Origin: a virus
Length of the DNA: 37,783 bases
Direction: 5' to 3' (one strand)
Virus record (IMG/VR): IMGVR_UViG_3300020410_000029
Coordinates: 1-37,783 of that record
The position numbers and the translations under genes were made by a program. Numbering within the stretch: position 1 is the first letter of the stretch; each line of letters opens with the position of its first letter. The notes beneath the pieces were generated by a model. That model did not search any database and was not told the origin of the DNA. It was given only the letters and a program-made list of their open reading frames with translations. This document shows positions 16,521 through 22,882 of this stretch, one piece after another.

Positions 16521-16722
16521 CATTTCGGAGTCTCCAATGAGACCAAAAACTCTGCGGATAGTGCAGCCCTGTTTGGTAGGCCGGAAAAAGACTGTCAGCA
16601 AAATTTAAGAACTGACCGAATTTGCACACGACTCTCGCAGCTTATCGCCATACGCCGCTATGTACTCCTTGCCTTGTGTAAGACAGGCTAGGCATAGCCA
16701 CTTGGGTTATGAACCCTTGCGG
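16521..16722 (-). other. 202-base region after csrA: no intact gene
   Basis: No frame with a usable start and SD covers this stretch. On the minus strand it starts with a hairpin GGGTTCATAACCC and two weaker stems (GGC...GCC; GCCT...AGGC). It also contains a 33-codon open frame without start codon that reads like protein (WLCLACLTQGKEYIAAYGDK, stop at about 16603). A stem GTCTC-ATTG-GAGAC lies just before the terminator. It could be the relic of a small Cys protein, a structured 3' UTR, or a small RNA ending at the 16486 terminator. Confidence 0.35.
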
Positions 16723-16905
16723 TTAATGGGAACCGGATTTCATTTTCTCCTCATAGACTTCTTGTCTCATTATATTCACAGATTGAGGGGCATCAATCGA
16801 CAGCTTGCACTTCCCCCTGAAGAACCTCACATACACAGAAATCTCCTCGCCGGTACATGTGGTCAGGACAACCTTCCTCTCATTCTTCACGCCTAATGTC
16901 AACAT
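16723..16905 (-). CDS. csrA: CsrA/RsmA-family RNA-binding regulator
   Basis: 60 residues from ATG 16905 (AAAGGA six bases upstream), the usual CsrA length. The fold pattern matches strand by strand: MLTLGVKNERKVVLT, GEEISVYVRFFRGKCKLSI and the diagnostic DAPQSVNIMRQEVYEEK, compared with 'MLILTRR.GE...I...v.v.V..v.G..vriGi.AP.ev.v.R.Ei' in bacterial CsrA. CsrA dimers bind GGA motifs in mRNA leaders and change translation or stability. The classic R44-type position is present as Arg in IMRQEV, while the N-terminal Arg-Arg pair is altered (LGVKNER). It may retarget host mRNA or phage leaders. Overlaps the upstream gene by 26 bases; last gene of the P2 transcript. Confidence 0.8.
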   Translation of the reverse strand: MLTLGVKNERKVVLTTCTGEEISVYVRFFRGKCKLSIDAPQSVNIMRQEVYEEKMKSGSH

Positions 16906-17113
16906 CTTGAATCCTTTCATAATCGACATATTCCAACTCCCCGATCCTGCGCTCAAACATAGTGCAGGCAAACTCCTTGCTCTGGTACATCCCAACAACA
17001 GAGTCTCCCTTCAGCACCGCATAATATCTCCCACCATAATCCGGTGACACCCTCCGCAGTGCATACTCATTCGACCCCGTAGCTCTCAGTAGCTTCCCCT
17101 TAGCTGCCCTCAT
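16880..17113 (-). CDS. Small basic protein upstream of csrA
   Basis: 77 residues from ATG 17113 (AAGGAGG with six-base spacing). Basic N-terminus (MRAAKGKLLRATGSNEYALRR), then a beta-like stretch (GGRYYAVLKGDSVVGMYQS), ending acidic and basic (DVDIRREE). No family recognised. A 16-bp palindrome lies 13 bases upstream of its start. Overlap with csrA suggests translational coupling. Confidence 0.65.
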   Translation of the reverse strand: MRAAKGKLLRATGSNEYALRRVSPDYGGRYYAVLKGDSVVGMYQSKEFACTMFERRIGELEYVDYERIQDVDIRREE

Positions 17114-17354
17114 CGCTTGCCTCCTTGTGCAATTTATTGCACGGTGCAGGTGTGAGATTGAACAGCTCATTCAACTCGTGCGATGTTGCGTGACCATTCC
17201 ATTCTTCGACCAGATATTTACCATTGTGAACCATGACCACATTCCCTTGTACCAATCGGTCATCCTTCCATTTCTTGTAGACGACCAGACTACCGACGCA
17301 TATCTCCTCCCGTGGCAGGAACTCCATAAACTTTGCCGGACTCTGTACAAACAT
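17100..17354 (-). CDS. Small SH3/KOW-like protein, unknown
   Basis: 84 residues from ATG 17354, overlapping the previous stop (TAATG). EEICVGSLVVYKKWKDDRLV and NVVMVHNGKYLVEEWNGH look like alternating short strands of a small barrel ('vG..V.y.kw....iG.V......YlVeWngh'), hinting at a KOW/Tudor-like fold. The 3' end contains palindrome copy 2. Function unknown. Confidence 0.6.
   Translation of the reverse strand: MFVQSPAKFMEFLPREEICVGSLVVYKKWKDDRLVQGNVVMVHNGKYLVEEWNGHATSHELNELFNLTPAPCNKLHKEASDEGS
17127..17142. promoter_or_regulatory. 16-bp palindrome, copy 2
   Basis: GTGCAATTTATTGCAC, identical to the copies at 7538 and 32880. It lies inside the last codons of the 17100-17354 gene and ends 13 bases before the ATG of the 16880-17113 gene, abutting its AAGGAGG SD. 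Conservation inside a coding end argues for selection on the DNA or RNA itself. Confidence 0.6.
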
Positions 17355-17644
17355 TACACACCTACCTCGCATAAAATCTTCTCAGACAATCGTGCGATTC
17401 TGCCCCTCGAAGAAGCAACAACATCCCGCCATTCCTTGCTAGGTGCAATCGAGTCTGCCACATCAAGCATCCTCGTAATAACATCGCACTCATACCGAGC
17501 AGAATTCAGAATATCCTTCAGAGGCCATTGATCCTCCTGCCCTTTCGCCATAATCTCCAGCAAGTGTTCAATCTTGCGGGCAACATCATTCGTTAAACTT
17601 CGGCAGATCAGATACTGCTCGTGTTCATTAATTTCCAGTTTCAT
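17354..17644 (-). CDS. Small helical orphan protein
   Basis: 96 residues, predicted all-helical (MKLEINEHEQYLICRSLTND, then KIEHLLEIMAKGQEDQW and RDVVASSRGRIARLSEKIL). No membrane segment or catalytic motif. SD GGGAGAAGACA precedes ATG 17644. Third gene of the P2 transcript. Function unknown. Confidence 0.65.
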   Translation of the reverse strand: MKLEINEHEQYLICRSLTNDVARKIEHLLEIMAKGQEDQWPLKDILNSARYECDVITRMLDVADSIAPSKEWRDVVASSRGRIARLSEKILCEVGV

Positions 17645-17664
17645 TGTCTTCTCCCTAATTCTCG

Positions 17665-17898
17665 CTAACTTAATAATTCATCAATCCAAGCAACAGCGCC
17701 TTTCAGTGTTTTTGGCACATCGCAGTTTATATAATCTTTCGTCTCGACATCGCTCATCGGAACTTCCCAGTAATTTTCCGTATAGACAAGCCAGTCACCT
17801 CGCCTCCAGTTGTAGCCACGCTCGCCCTGCCTTTCGATATAGTACCCTCGGTACATATACCCGAACTCAGTCCTGACTTTCTTTTCTTTGAGTTTCAT
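17665..17898 (-). CDS. Small aromatic-rich orphan protein
   Basis: 77 residues from ATG 17898 (GGGAGAAGACG upstream), which I prefer to the longer frame because of this SD. Sequence is rich in Tyr/Trp/Arg (FGYMYRGYYIERQGERGYNW) with a helical end (TLKGAVAWIDELLS). The 'M.RGYYI.r....' opening is of a kind common in small phage proteins that pair an address-like beta sheet with a final helix. Function unknown. Confidence 0.62.
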   Translation of the reverse strand: MKLKEKKVRTEFGYMYRGYYIERQGERGYNWRRGDWLVYTENYWEVPMSDVETKDYINCDVPKTLKGAVAWIDELLS

Positions 17899-17921
17899 CG
17901 TCTTCTCCCAACACCTAGCAA

Positions 17922-18203
17922 CTACCCTCTCAGAAGGTCGTATCCCCTTTGTGAAATTGACACTCTCTGTGACCGCCCATATCGGACAATATTCACAAAG
18001 CCCAGTGTGGCCGCAGCCTCGATTCTCCGCTTTGCTTGTGGGTTGCCTCTCCCAGAAGTTCCCCAGTAACACTCAGTTGCGTTGGTCATAGTAACATAGG
18101 ACTCAGGTGAATCCCCCACGCCGATTTGCCGACCGCCGCCATCTCGCAGACACTCCAGCAATTCCTTGACTTTGTCTTCTTGTTTTTTGGTGAGGATTGT
18201 CAT
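17922..18203 (-). CDS. P2-driven small protein, possible winged helix
   Basis: 93 residues. It begins MTILTKKQEDKVKELLECLR, has a Gly/Ser-rich middle, then QAKRRIEAAATLGFVNIVRY and GRSQRVSISQRGYDLLRG. The last two pieces look like a recognition helix and beta-wing ending in 'l-T/S-x-k/R-G-x-x-L-L', as in MarR/winged-helix proteins. It is the first gene of the P2 cassette and thus a candidate regulator of the phage operators. DNA binding is inferred from pattern only. Confidence 0.65.
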   Translation of the reverse strand: MTILTKKQEDKVKELLECLRDGGGRQIGVGDSPESYVTMTNATECYWGTSGRGNPQAKRRIEAAATLGFVNIVRYGRSQRVSISQRGYDLLRG

Positions 18204-18251
18204 CGTCTTTTTCTCTTTCGTATCAGAAGGTTAATTAATTTCTATATTCAT

Positions 18252-18304
18252 AGTATCGCACTTCTGCCTCCCAGAGTCAACACTATTTTTGGAAATTTTC
18301 CAAA
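18252..18304 (-). promoter_or_regulatory. Promoter cassette P2 with 17-bp operator
   Basis: Perfect palindrome (18304-18288), 7-bp gap, -35 TTGACT (18280-18275), 17-bp spacer, -10 GATACT (18257-18252) preceded by TGC (extended -10). Drives the operon from 18203 through csrA. No terminator lies between the preceding gene and this cassette. Confidence 0.87.
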
Positions 18305-18318
18305 ATACTTTTCTTTGT

Positions 18319-18642
18319 TTATGATTGCCAGAGGGAGAAGCATGTTGGCTCTTCAGCACTAACTCGCTTCCGTCTAAGCTCAGGGTGCAAGAAGTCAGTC
18401 CTGTAACCATTGTCTCGCAGTATCCGACACGAGGCCAGCAGCTCTGGATAGGACAGAGACTTTAGCATCTCTCGCTCCAAGTCTGTGGCCATAACAGCAG
18501 CCTCAGTGTGAGCAACCTTTTCACGCAGTAAGATTCGAGCCATCGCCACAGCCGAATACTTTTGGACTCGCTCCACCTGATCGGCATCAAACCCATAATC
18601 ATAGTGTTCAGCAATAGCGAGTTTTTGTCTGGAGACTTCCAT
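18319..18642 (-). CDS. Helical orphan protein
   Basis: 107 residues, mostly helical (MEVSRQKLAIAEHYDYGFDA, VQKYSAVAMARILLREKVAH, EMLKSLSYPELLASCRILRD), basic near the end. SD AAAGGGAAAAG sits directly after a 6-bp GC hairpin (18658-18672). Second gene of the P3 transcript. Function unknown. Confidence 0.65.
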   Translation of the reverse strand: MEVSRQKLAIAEHYDYGFDADQVERVQKYSAVAMARILLREKVAHTEAAVMATDLEREMLKSLSYPELLASCRILRDNGYRTDFLHPELRRKRVSAEEPTCFSLWQS

Positions 18643-18657
18643 TATCTTTTCCCTTTC

Positions 18658-18672
18658 GCCCGCCTTGCGGGC
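18658..18672 (-). promoter_or_regulatory. Mini-hairpin upstream of a ribosome site
   Basis: GCCCGC-AAG-GCGGGC on the minus strand, a 6-bp stem with a three-base loop, starting seven bases after the stop of the 18680-18853 gene and abutting the GAAAGGG SD of the 18319-18642 gene. No T-run, so not a terminator. Similar elements precede three other genes. Confidence 0.55.
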
Positions 18673-18679
18673 ATTAAAA

Positions 18680-18853
18680 TTAGTATTTAATCAATTCGCA
18701 AACTTCAACCTCATCCATACCGAATTCGCACAAAGTGCAGAACAGGTAATCTTGCGGATTGAATTCTTCGTTGATTGCGTCAGGATCAAGCCCATAATTG
18801 CCAGCAACTTCATATTGCAATTCGGTCAAAGTCTTTCGTTCTCTCTTCGGCAT
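18680..18853 (-). CDS. P3-driven orphan protein (57 aa)
   Basis: A 57-residue frame that starts MPKRERKTLTELQYEVAGNY and continues acidic with a Cys pair (LFCTLCEFGMDEVEVCEL). The start codon sits at the exact place used by the other cassette-led genes (GCGAAAAAGACAATG). Acidic, no membrane segment. The CxxC plus a third Cys could bind metal. Position behind P3 makes it a convincing gene; function unknown. Confidence 0.68.
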   Translation of the reverse strand: MPKRERKTLTELQYEVAGNYGLDPDAINEEFNPQDYLFCTLCEFGMDEVEVCELIKY

Positions 18854-18901
18854 TGTCTTTTTCGCTTTCTTTTCAAAAGGTTATTTAATTTCTATATTCA
18901 G

Positions 18902-18954
18902 ATTATCGCATCTTCCCTGCTCAAAGTCAAGGGAATTTTTGGAAATTTTCCAAA
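18902..18954 (-). promoter_or_regulatory. Promoter cassette P3 with 17-bp operator
   Basis: Perfect palindrome (18954-18938), 7-bp gap, -35 TTGACT (18930-18925), 17-bp spacer, -10 GATAAT (18907-18902) with TGC before it; the best match to sigma70 of the seven. The operator and part of -35 also encode the C-terminus of the upstream gene. Confidence 0.87.
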
Positions 18955-19118
18955 TTAGTTATGGGTTTATCTTTGTACAGATTTGCACCACTGAAGGACA
19001 TAAGGATCAGGTGGTCGCCATTCTCTATCCAGTCCATGACCGCATTAAACTCCTCTTGGTGGTCACATTCTCGCTCGACTATGTTCTTCTCCGTATGGTC
19101 GTAGTAGATTATCTTCAT
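18927..19118 (-). CDS. Small orphan protein ending inside P3
   Basis: 63 residues from ATG 19118 (ATGA overlap with the methyltransferase stop). MKIIYYDHTEKNIVERECDH is followed by WIENGDHLILMSFSGANLY, a small beta-alpha pattern. The last ten residues (TNLENFQKFP) are encoded by the P3 palindrome, and the stop codon is the TGA of TTGACT. So the cassette forms the 3' end of this gene. Function unknown. Confidence 0.6.
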   Translation of the reverse strand: MKIIYYDHTEKNIVERECDHQEEFNAVMDWIENGDHLILMSFSGANLYKDKPITNLENFQKFP

Positions 19119-19666
19119 CGGATCACATACCCCCACATCCTCGCCCTATGGTGAACGATCAGCTCTCTGCCGCCGAAACATTTAAGCACAGCTCTGCGCA
19201 CTCCTTCATAACGACCTCCGTAATCATGCCCGCAAATGAGGCCGCCCTTCTTGACCTTCGGCAACCACAGCCTTATGTCTTCGATCACATCCTCATAGGT
19301 ATGACCCCCGTCTATGAACACAAGCTCCACAGTGGCCTTCTGAAAGCCCGACTCTGCTTCTTGGCTCGTGTGTCGGTGAACTACTGCCGGACGATTCTGG
19401 ACGGCACTCAGAGCCTCCTGATAGACTTCATCCCACTCCGCTTGTGTCCTCTTCCCCATGCCGGTCTTGTAGAATGTGTGATCCTCCGGCCATTCCTTCC
19501 ATGGGTCTACCATATGCAGAGTCAGACCCTCGATCTCATCAAGCAGAATCCGTGATGTCTCTCCCTTGAAACATCCCACCTCTATGCCGGTGACCAACGG
19601 GATTTCCATCCTCGTCTCAATCATATGCAGCAACGCTCGCTGGTGTCTTCTGTATTGCTTCGGCAC
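19115..19666 (-). CDS. SAM methyltransferase (Methyltransf_24-like), paralogue A
   Basis: 183 residues from GTG 19666 (GGAGG six bases upstream). VTGIEVGCFKGETSRILL is motif I (E-x-G-x-x-x-G). LTLHMVDPWKEWPED is motif II. VELVFIDGGHTYEDVIEDI and KKGGLICGHDYGGRYEGV match the 'F-I-D-G-x-H-x-Y-x-x-v-x-x-D...GG-x-i-x-G-H-D' core. This family methylates small molecules or sugars (TylF/CmcI type) and is often found with glycosyltransferases. A paralogue is at 25815-26381. Substrate unknown. Confidence 0.82.
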   Translation of the reverse strand: MPKQYRRHQRALLHMIETRMEIPLVTGIEVGCFKGETSRILLDEIEGLTLHMVDPWKEWPEDHTFYKTGMGKRTQAEWDEVYQEALSAVQNRPAVVHRHTSQEAESGFQKATVELVFIDGGHTYEDVIEDIRLWLPKVKKGGLICGHDYGGRYEGVRRAVLKCFGGRELIVHHRARMWGYVIR

Positions 19667-19667
19667 A

Positions 19668-19916
19668 TTACACCTCCTGTGTCTCCAGAATTATCCCCCC
19701 ACGTTTGCCCTCTACTGACTCAAGGATAACAGAAATGTGCGAGACTGCATCGGTGTGTGTTATGCCCTCATTCTCCTCGACCACCTTGACAAGCATTTCC
19801 TCGCCATAAACAACACGACTGTCGTCAGTAACAGCGACTATCGCCTCATCGAGATATGCCGGTTCTAAGAACACCACATCCCCATAGACTCTGACAATCT
19901 CCTCACGCACGCTCAC
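19668..19916 (-). CDS. Conserved small phage protein
   Basis: 82 residues from GTG 19916 behind GGGGG. The pattern MSVREEIVRVYGDVVFLEPAY, then DEAIVAVTDDSRVVYGEEML, recurs in many phage and prophage small proteins ('...E.......D..vLl.P..YD.aIiGv......v.Y....'). Acidic, soluble. No function assigned that I know of. Confidence 0.68.
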   Translation of the reverse strand: MSVREEIVRVYGDVVFLEPAYLDEAIVAVTDDSRVVYGEEMLVKVVEENEGITHTDAVSHISVILESVEGKRGGIILETQEV

Positions 19917-19918
19917 AA

Positions 19919-20482
19919 TTATGCCCCCAGTATTTCGGCCTTCGATGGCCTCTTGAAAAACCCGAACTTCTCATCATCATTTGACGGCTCCAATGTTGCC
20001 GTGAATCGTATCCGGTCTGTCTTATCTAACTCATACACAAGGCTCTTCGGGACGCTCCCATAAACACGATACCCATCGTCAGAAACGACTAACATCTTGA
20101 GGCTCCTCCCATAGTCAGTATCCTTCCACTTCAAGGACTGGACATACCCGACAACCTCCACCCTGCCTTCGGGAACAGGATCGGCCATTTCTGCTTGCTT
20201 GTCCCACTCCTCTTGGCGTTTCTGTATCATCTCCCTCAAGCCCCATAAATCCTCCACCAGACTCCTCAAGTATGACTCTTGCTTCTCACTCAAGGTGCCA
20301 TGTTGGATTAGCCTGCTCAGTATATCACGACATGTGTCATACTTCCGAATCCTAGCCCCAACACTGTCGTACCAACAATTCAGTTCTGCCTCAGCGTGGC
20401 TTACCGTCCATACTTGCCATGCCCCGCTTATGCCCTTATCCTCAAGCCATTTCTTAGCCCGATCCTCATTAGCCTCGCTCAT
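19919..20482 (-). CDS. OB-fold-like protein, unknown
   Basis: 187 residues from ATG 20482 (ATGA overlap with the upstream gene). The first ~110 residues are helical and charged (YLRSLVEDLWGLREMIQKRQ). The last ~75 residues read as an OB-like barrel: EVVGYVQSLKWKDTDYG, RSLKMLVVSDDGYRVYGSVP, RIRFTATLEPSNDDEKFGFF, KRPSKAEI. The 'G.V......KM.v....G.rvwG.vP.....V.F.A...pS..D..FGFFkRP' form is frequent in phage DNA-metabolism proteins. A nucleic-acid role is inferred. Confidence 0.7.
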   Translation of the reverse strand: MSEANEDRAKKWLEDKGISGAWQVWTVSHAEAELNCWYDSVGARIRKYDTCRDILSRLIQHGTLSEKQESYLRSLVEDLWGLREMIQKRQEEWDKQAEMADPVPEGRVEVVGYVQSLKWKDTDYGRSLKMLVVSDDGYRVYGSVPKSLVYELDKTDRIRFTATLEPSNDDEKFGFFKRPSKAEILGA

Positions 20483-20688
20483 ACAATCACCCATCCCTTC
20501 TTGGCAGCAAGACGGCACAGCTCACCACGAACTCGCCCGATGTTGCCATAGCTAACCCGACTCCCAGAAATACGCTTTGGCTCATCTATCTTTCGACGAG
20601 CAACCACCTCGCCATCTCCATAAACTAAGCACATAAAATTACCTTGCTCCTGCTTCTCCAGAGAGAACGATACTTGCATACTACTCAT
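20479..20688 (-). CDS. Small basic orphan protein
   Basis: 69 residues from ATG 20688 (GGTGAGTGACG upstream). MSSMQVSFSLEKQEQGNFM is followed by a basic body with Arg/Lys (VVARRKIDEPKRISGSRVSY) and a helix (RGELCRLAAKKGWVIV). Overlaps both neighbours by a few bases. Function unknown. Confidence 0.62.
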   Translation of the reverse strand: MSSMQVSFSLEKQEQGNFMCLVYGDGEVVARRKIDEPKRISGSRVSYGNIGRVRGELCRLAAKKGWVIV

Positions 20689-20968
20689 CGTCACTCACCG
20701 CATCCAATCTTTGTGAAAATATCGCCATCGCCAGCAACTCTCGCATTGTGTGCCTCTTCTCAGTTGAGAATACCCCCAAGACCACACCATCAAACAGAAT
20801 GTCTTCCATTTCTTCCAGTAGTCTGAGACCGTCGGCATTGCCCCGACCCCCAAGCTCGATTGCATTTACCAAACGGGAATTCCAGAGATTGTTGAACTTC
20901 TCAGCATCCCCTTTGAAGGCAAGCTCATACAATCTCCCTGCCTTGTAATTCGTCCTTGTCATTGTCAT
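20681..20968 (-). CDS. Small helical orphan protein
   Basis: 95 residues, MTMTRTNYKAGRLYELAFKG, then FNNLWNSRLVNAIELGG and a long helix (MRELLAMAIFSQRLDAVSD). SD GAGGAG follows directly after a GAAA-tetraloop hairpin (20983-20996). Second gene of the P4 transcript. The first codons ATGACAATGACA resemble those of two cassette-led genes. Function unknown. Confidence 0.65.
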   Translation of the reverse strand: MTMTRTNYKAGRLYELAFKGDAEKFNNLWNSRLVNAIELGGRGNADGLRLLEEMEDILFDGVVLGVFSTEKRHTMRELLAMAIFSQRLDAVSDDE

Positions 20969-20982
20969 CGTCTTTTTCTCCT

Positions 20983-20996
20983 CGGACTTTCGCCCG
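20983..20996 (-). promoter_or_regulatory. Mini-hairpin upstream of a ribosome site
   Basis: CGGGC-GAAA-GTCCG on the minus strand, 5-bp stem (one G-T) with a GNRA-type GAAA tetraloop, abutting the GAGGAG SD of the 20681-20968 gene. No T-run. Confidence 0.5.
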
Positions 20997-21007
20997 TCTA
21001 AAATTCA

Positions 21008-21244
21008 CTAAACTATTCGGCCATTCCATTTGATTTTTTCAACGGTGTCTTCGATCCGCTTCAGTTGCCAAGTGACCAAATTGTAGTCCTCTTTATTGAC
21101 AGGTCGCAGACCTTCTTCGGCTATTGCCGCCAACTCTTTGTGTATTTCATTCAGTTGATTTGACAAACCGTACACATAGGAAGTTCCATTTTCGTCGTAA
21201 ATTCCAGTGTTGGGTTCACCAAAGGCTTTTTCTAAGTAAGGCAT
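21008..21244 (-). CDS. P4-driven orphan protein
   Basis: 78 residues, MPYLEKAFGEPNTGIYDENG, then a long amphipathic helix pair (LSNQLNEIHKELAAIAEEG, LVTWQLKRIEDTVEKIKW). Acidic to neutral, soluble. Starts at the standard cassette position (GCGAAAAAGACAATG) with no clear SD. First gene behind P4. Function unknown. Confidence 0.7.
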   Translation of the reverse strand: MPYLEKAFGEPNTGIYDENGTSYVYGLSNQLNEIHKELAAIAEEGLRPVNKEDYNLVTWQLKRIEDTVEKIKWNGRIV

Positions 21245-21292
21245 TGTCTTTTTCGCTTTCGTTTCAAAAGGTTAATTAATTCTTATACAGAT

Positions 21293-21344
21293 AATATCGC
21301 ATATCCAAAAGCCAGAGTCAAGAACATTTTGGAATTTTTCCAAA
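21293..21344 (-). promoter_or_regulatory. Promoter cassette P4 with operator
   Basis: Palindrome TTTGGAAAAATTCCAAA (21344-21328, 7-bp arms, extendable to 8), 6-bp gap, -35 TTGACT (21321-21316), 17-bp spacer, -10 GATATT (21298-21293) with TGC before it. A strong terminator closes the previous transcript 12 bases upstream. Confidence 0.87.
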
Positions 21345-21356
21345 AATAATATGAAT

Positions 21357-21393
21357 AAAAAAACAGACCATCAAATGTCTATCTGATGGCCTG
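21357..21393 (-). terminator. Strong terminator upstream of P4
   Basis: Minus-strand 10-bp stem (CAGGCCATCA / TGATGGTCTG, one G-T) with a ten-base loop and seven T residues. Closes the phosphoesterase-DUF3310 unit. Confidence 0.92.
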
Positions 21394-21419
21394 CTTTGCC
21401 CCTATACCCGCTGTGTAAA

Positions 21420-21731
21420 TTATACGCCATCATCCTCACTGTAAACAGACTTAAGTTTATCAAGATACCATTGCGCCTTCTCAAGATTCACAAGGATGTC
21501 TTCATTGCTTTCAGCCTTCAGGTCGTGTCGGAATACATAGCGGAAAATGTTAAACATTGGAGTCGTCACCTTAACTGGCAAAACCCGATCCCCCATCATC
21601 GCCATAACCGCCTCATAAAACCCCATATCACCTTGCTCGTAATGACTTGGATTCACTTGGTCTTTATGGTCATCAACAGAGAATGAAGTCACCGGACTGA
21701 AGTCTTCATACCTACCATTTAGGTCACTCAT
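21420..21731 (-). CDS. DUF3310 family protein
   Basis: 103 residues from ATG 21731 (overlapping the preceding stop; GAGGGGC upstream). VNPSHYEQGDMGFYEAVMAM, then VTTPMFNIFRYVFRHDLKAE and NLEKAQWYLDKLKSVY give the DUF3310 layout ('VNPPHY..g...i..i......f..GN.iKYv.R...K...EDL.KA.WYL..L'), a small helical protein of nucleotide-metabolism neighbourhoods in many phages. The usual G-N in 'GNxIKY' is F-N here. Biochemical role not established. Confidence 0.82.
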   Translation of the reverse strand: MSDLNGRYEDFSPVTSFSVDDHKDQVNPSHYEQGDMGFYEAVMAMMGDRVLPVKVTTPMFNIFRYVFRHDLKAESNEDILVNLEKAQWYLDKLKSVYSEDDGV

Positions 21732-22882
21732 TATTTGCCCCTCAATGCCTCCAGCATCATAACCGCATGTCGCACATCCCAAAAACCTATGACCTCTTTT
21801 CGGTCAGGAAACATGATGAATGTCGGACAAGTCGGCTTCGCCTTCCCGAACCCATACTGAGTAGTGTATGGAGTTGTGATCTGATAACTTCCTGGCCTTG
21901 CCGCCCACCGGACTTGACCATGTGCCATGAACGCTTCGATTGCAGCCTCGTGGTGATGTCCGATCACGCCAATGTCAAATGCCGCCTCACCCATACGGAA
22001 CCACTGCTTGACGCAGTGCGTTTGGTTGAACGTACTGTTAAATCTGTATTGATGCCTAAATGCGATCTTGTATTCCTGCTCACCAACGGTCAGATCAATC
22101 CTAGCTTCAGCCGGACAGTACCTGACCCGATTGGCTTCAGCGACCCTCTTCAAGACATCGGTTCCGGCCATTTGTGCTGTCCACGCATCGTGATTCCCTG
22201 AGCAAACGACGAGTATCTTTTCTGCGAACAGTCTTAGGTAATAATCAAACAGTTCCCATTGCTCGTCTGCGGTACTCCTAGCAGCCAACATTGCTGCCCT
22301 AATCTTGATGTGGTTATCCACGCCATCGCCAGCCAAACACGCATACAAGTTTGGGGTGTTCCGAATGAGCAAGGCATCCTCCCTCATCTTGCGGAAATCG
22401 CACGCAGTGCCAGGAGCTATATGTTGATCGCTTATGAACGATATGGCTATTGGCTCATTCTTCTTGAACTCCTGAGAGAATATGCTCCGCTTGTGTGCTG
22501 AAGCGATCCTCCGATCCGCATCGTCCTCGCATCTTGACCAAATGTCTTCGACGCTTTCTGACTCTTCCTCATCCTCCAGCTTACTCCTAGTCCCAGTATG
22601 CGACTTGGTTCTGATCTCTTGAAGCTCTGCCTCAAGTGCAGCAATCTTCATCTCATTGGATTCATCTTCAATGCTCTTGGCTTTCGATTCAGCAGAGGCT
22701 GAAGGCTGCGACCACTTCTTCTTCCGGCCATTGCTATGGGTCATCCCATGCTCTTTCAGCTTGTTCCGTATCGAGGAGTATGAACGACCCATATTCGACT
22801 CCATCTCCCGTATCGTCAGACCTCGCTCAGAAAACTCCTTTAACAGACTAAGCTCATCCTTACTCCATGGTATCCCTGCCAT
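21731..22882 (-). CDS. HTH-metallophosphoesterase fusion
   Basis: 383 residues from ATG 22882 (GGAG seven bases upstream; a GTG further up lacks a clear SD). Residues 6-47 (WSKDELSLLKEFSERGLTIR...SIRNKLKEHG) form a Myb/SANT- or GcrA-like HTH. A Lys/Ser/Glu-rich linker follows to about 140. The rest is a calcineurin-like phosphoesterase with all metal motifs: SDQH (151-154), GD (185-186), GNHD (229-232), H279 and GHHHE (308-312). Could be a DNA-targeted nuclease or a nucleotide phosphatase. Related phage proteins exist, but their substrate is not known to me. Preceded by a TATAAT-class promoter. Confidence 0.85.
   Translation of the reverse strand: MAGIPWSKDELSLLKEFSERGLTIREMESNMGRSYSSIRNKLKEHGMTHSNGRKKKWSQPSASAESKAKSIEDESNEMKIAALEAELQEIRTKSHTGTRSKLEDEEESESVEDIWSRCEDDADRRIASAHKRSIFSQEFKKNEPIAISFISDQHIAPGTACDFRKMREDALLIRNTPNLYACLAGDGVDNHIKIRAAMLAARSTADEQWELFDYYLRLFAEKILVVCSGNHDAWTAQMAGTDVLKRVAEANRVRYCPAEARIDLTVGEQEYKIAFRHQYRFNSTFNQTHCVKQWFRMGEAAFDIGVIGHHHEAAIEAFMAHGQVRWAARPGSYQITTPYTTQYGFGKAKPTCPTFIMFPDRKEVIGFWDVRHAVMMLEALRGK

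Noticed and set aside
16684-16722. Possible tRNA-Met, because GGGTTCATAACCC shows a CAT anticodon-like loop
   Set aside because: Only three G-C pairs fit an anticodon stem in register, no T-arm (GGTTCRA) or matching acceptor stem lies at the right distances, and the 5' side is the end of csrA.
16521-16722. CsrB-like RNA sponge for the phage CsrA
   Set aside because: Only about two GGA motifs are present, far fewer than the many loops of CsrB/RsmZ RNAs.
21407-21426. Third GTATAAT promoter (minus strand) at the end of the DUF3310 gene
   Set aside because: It lies inside the stop-codon region, directly upstream of a strong terminator and with no gene to drive; probably chance.
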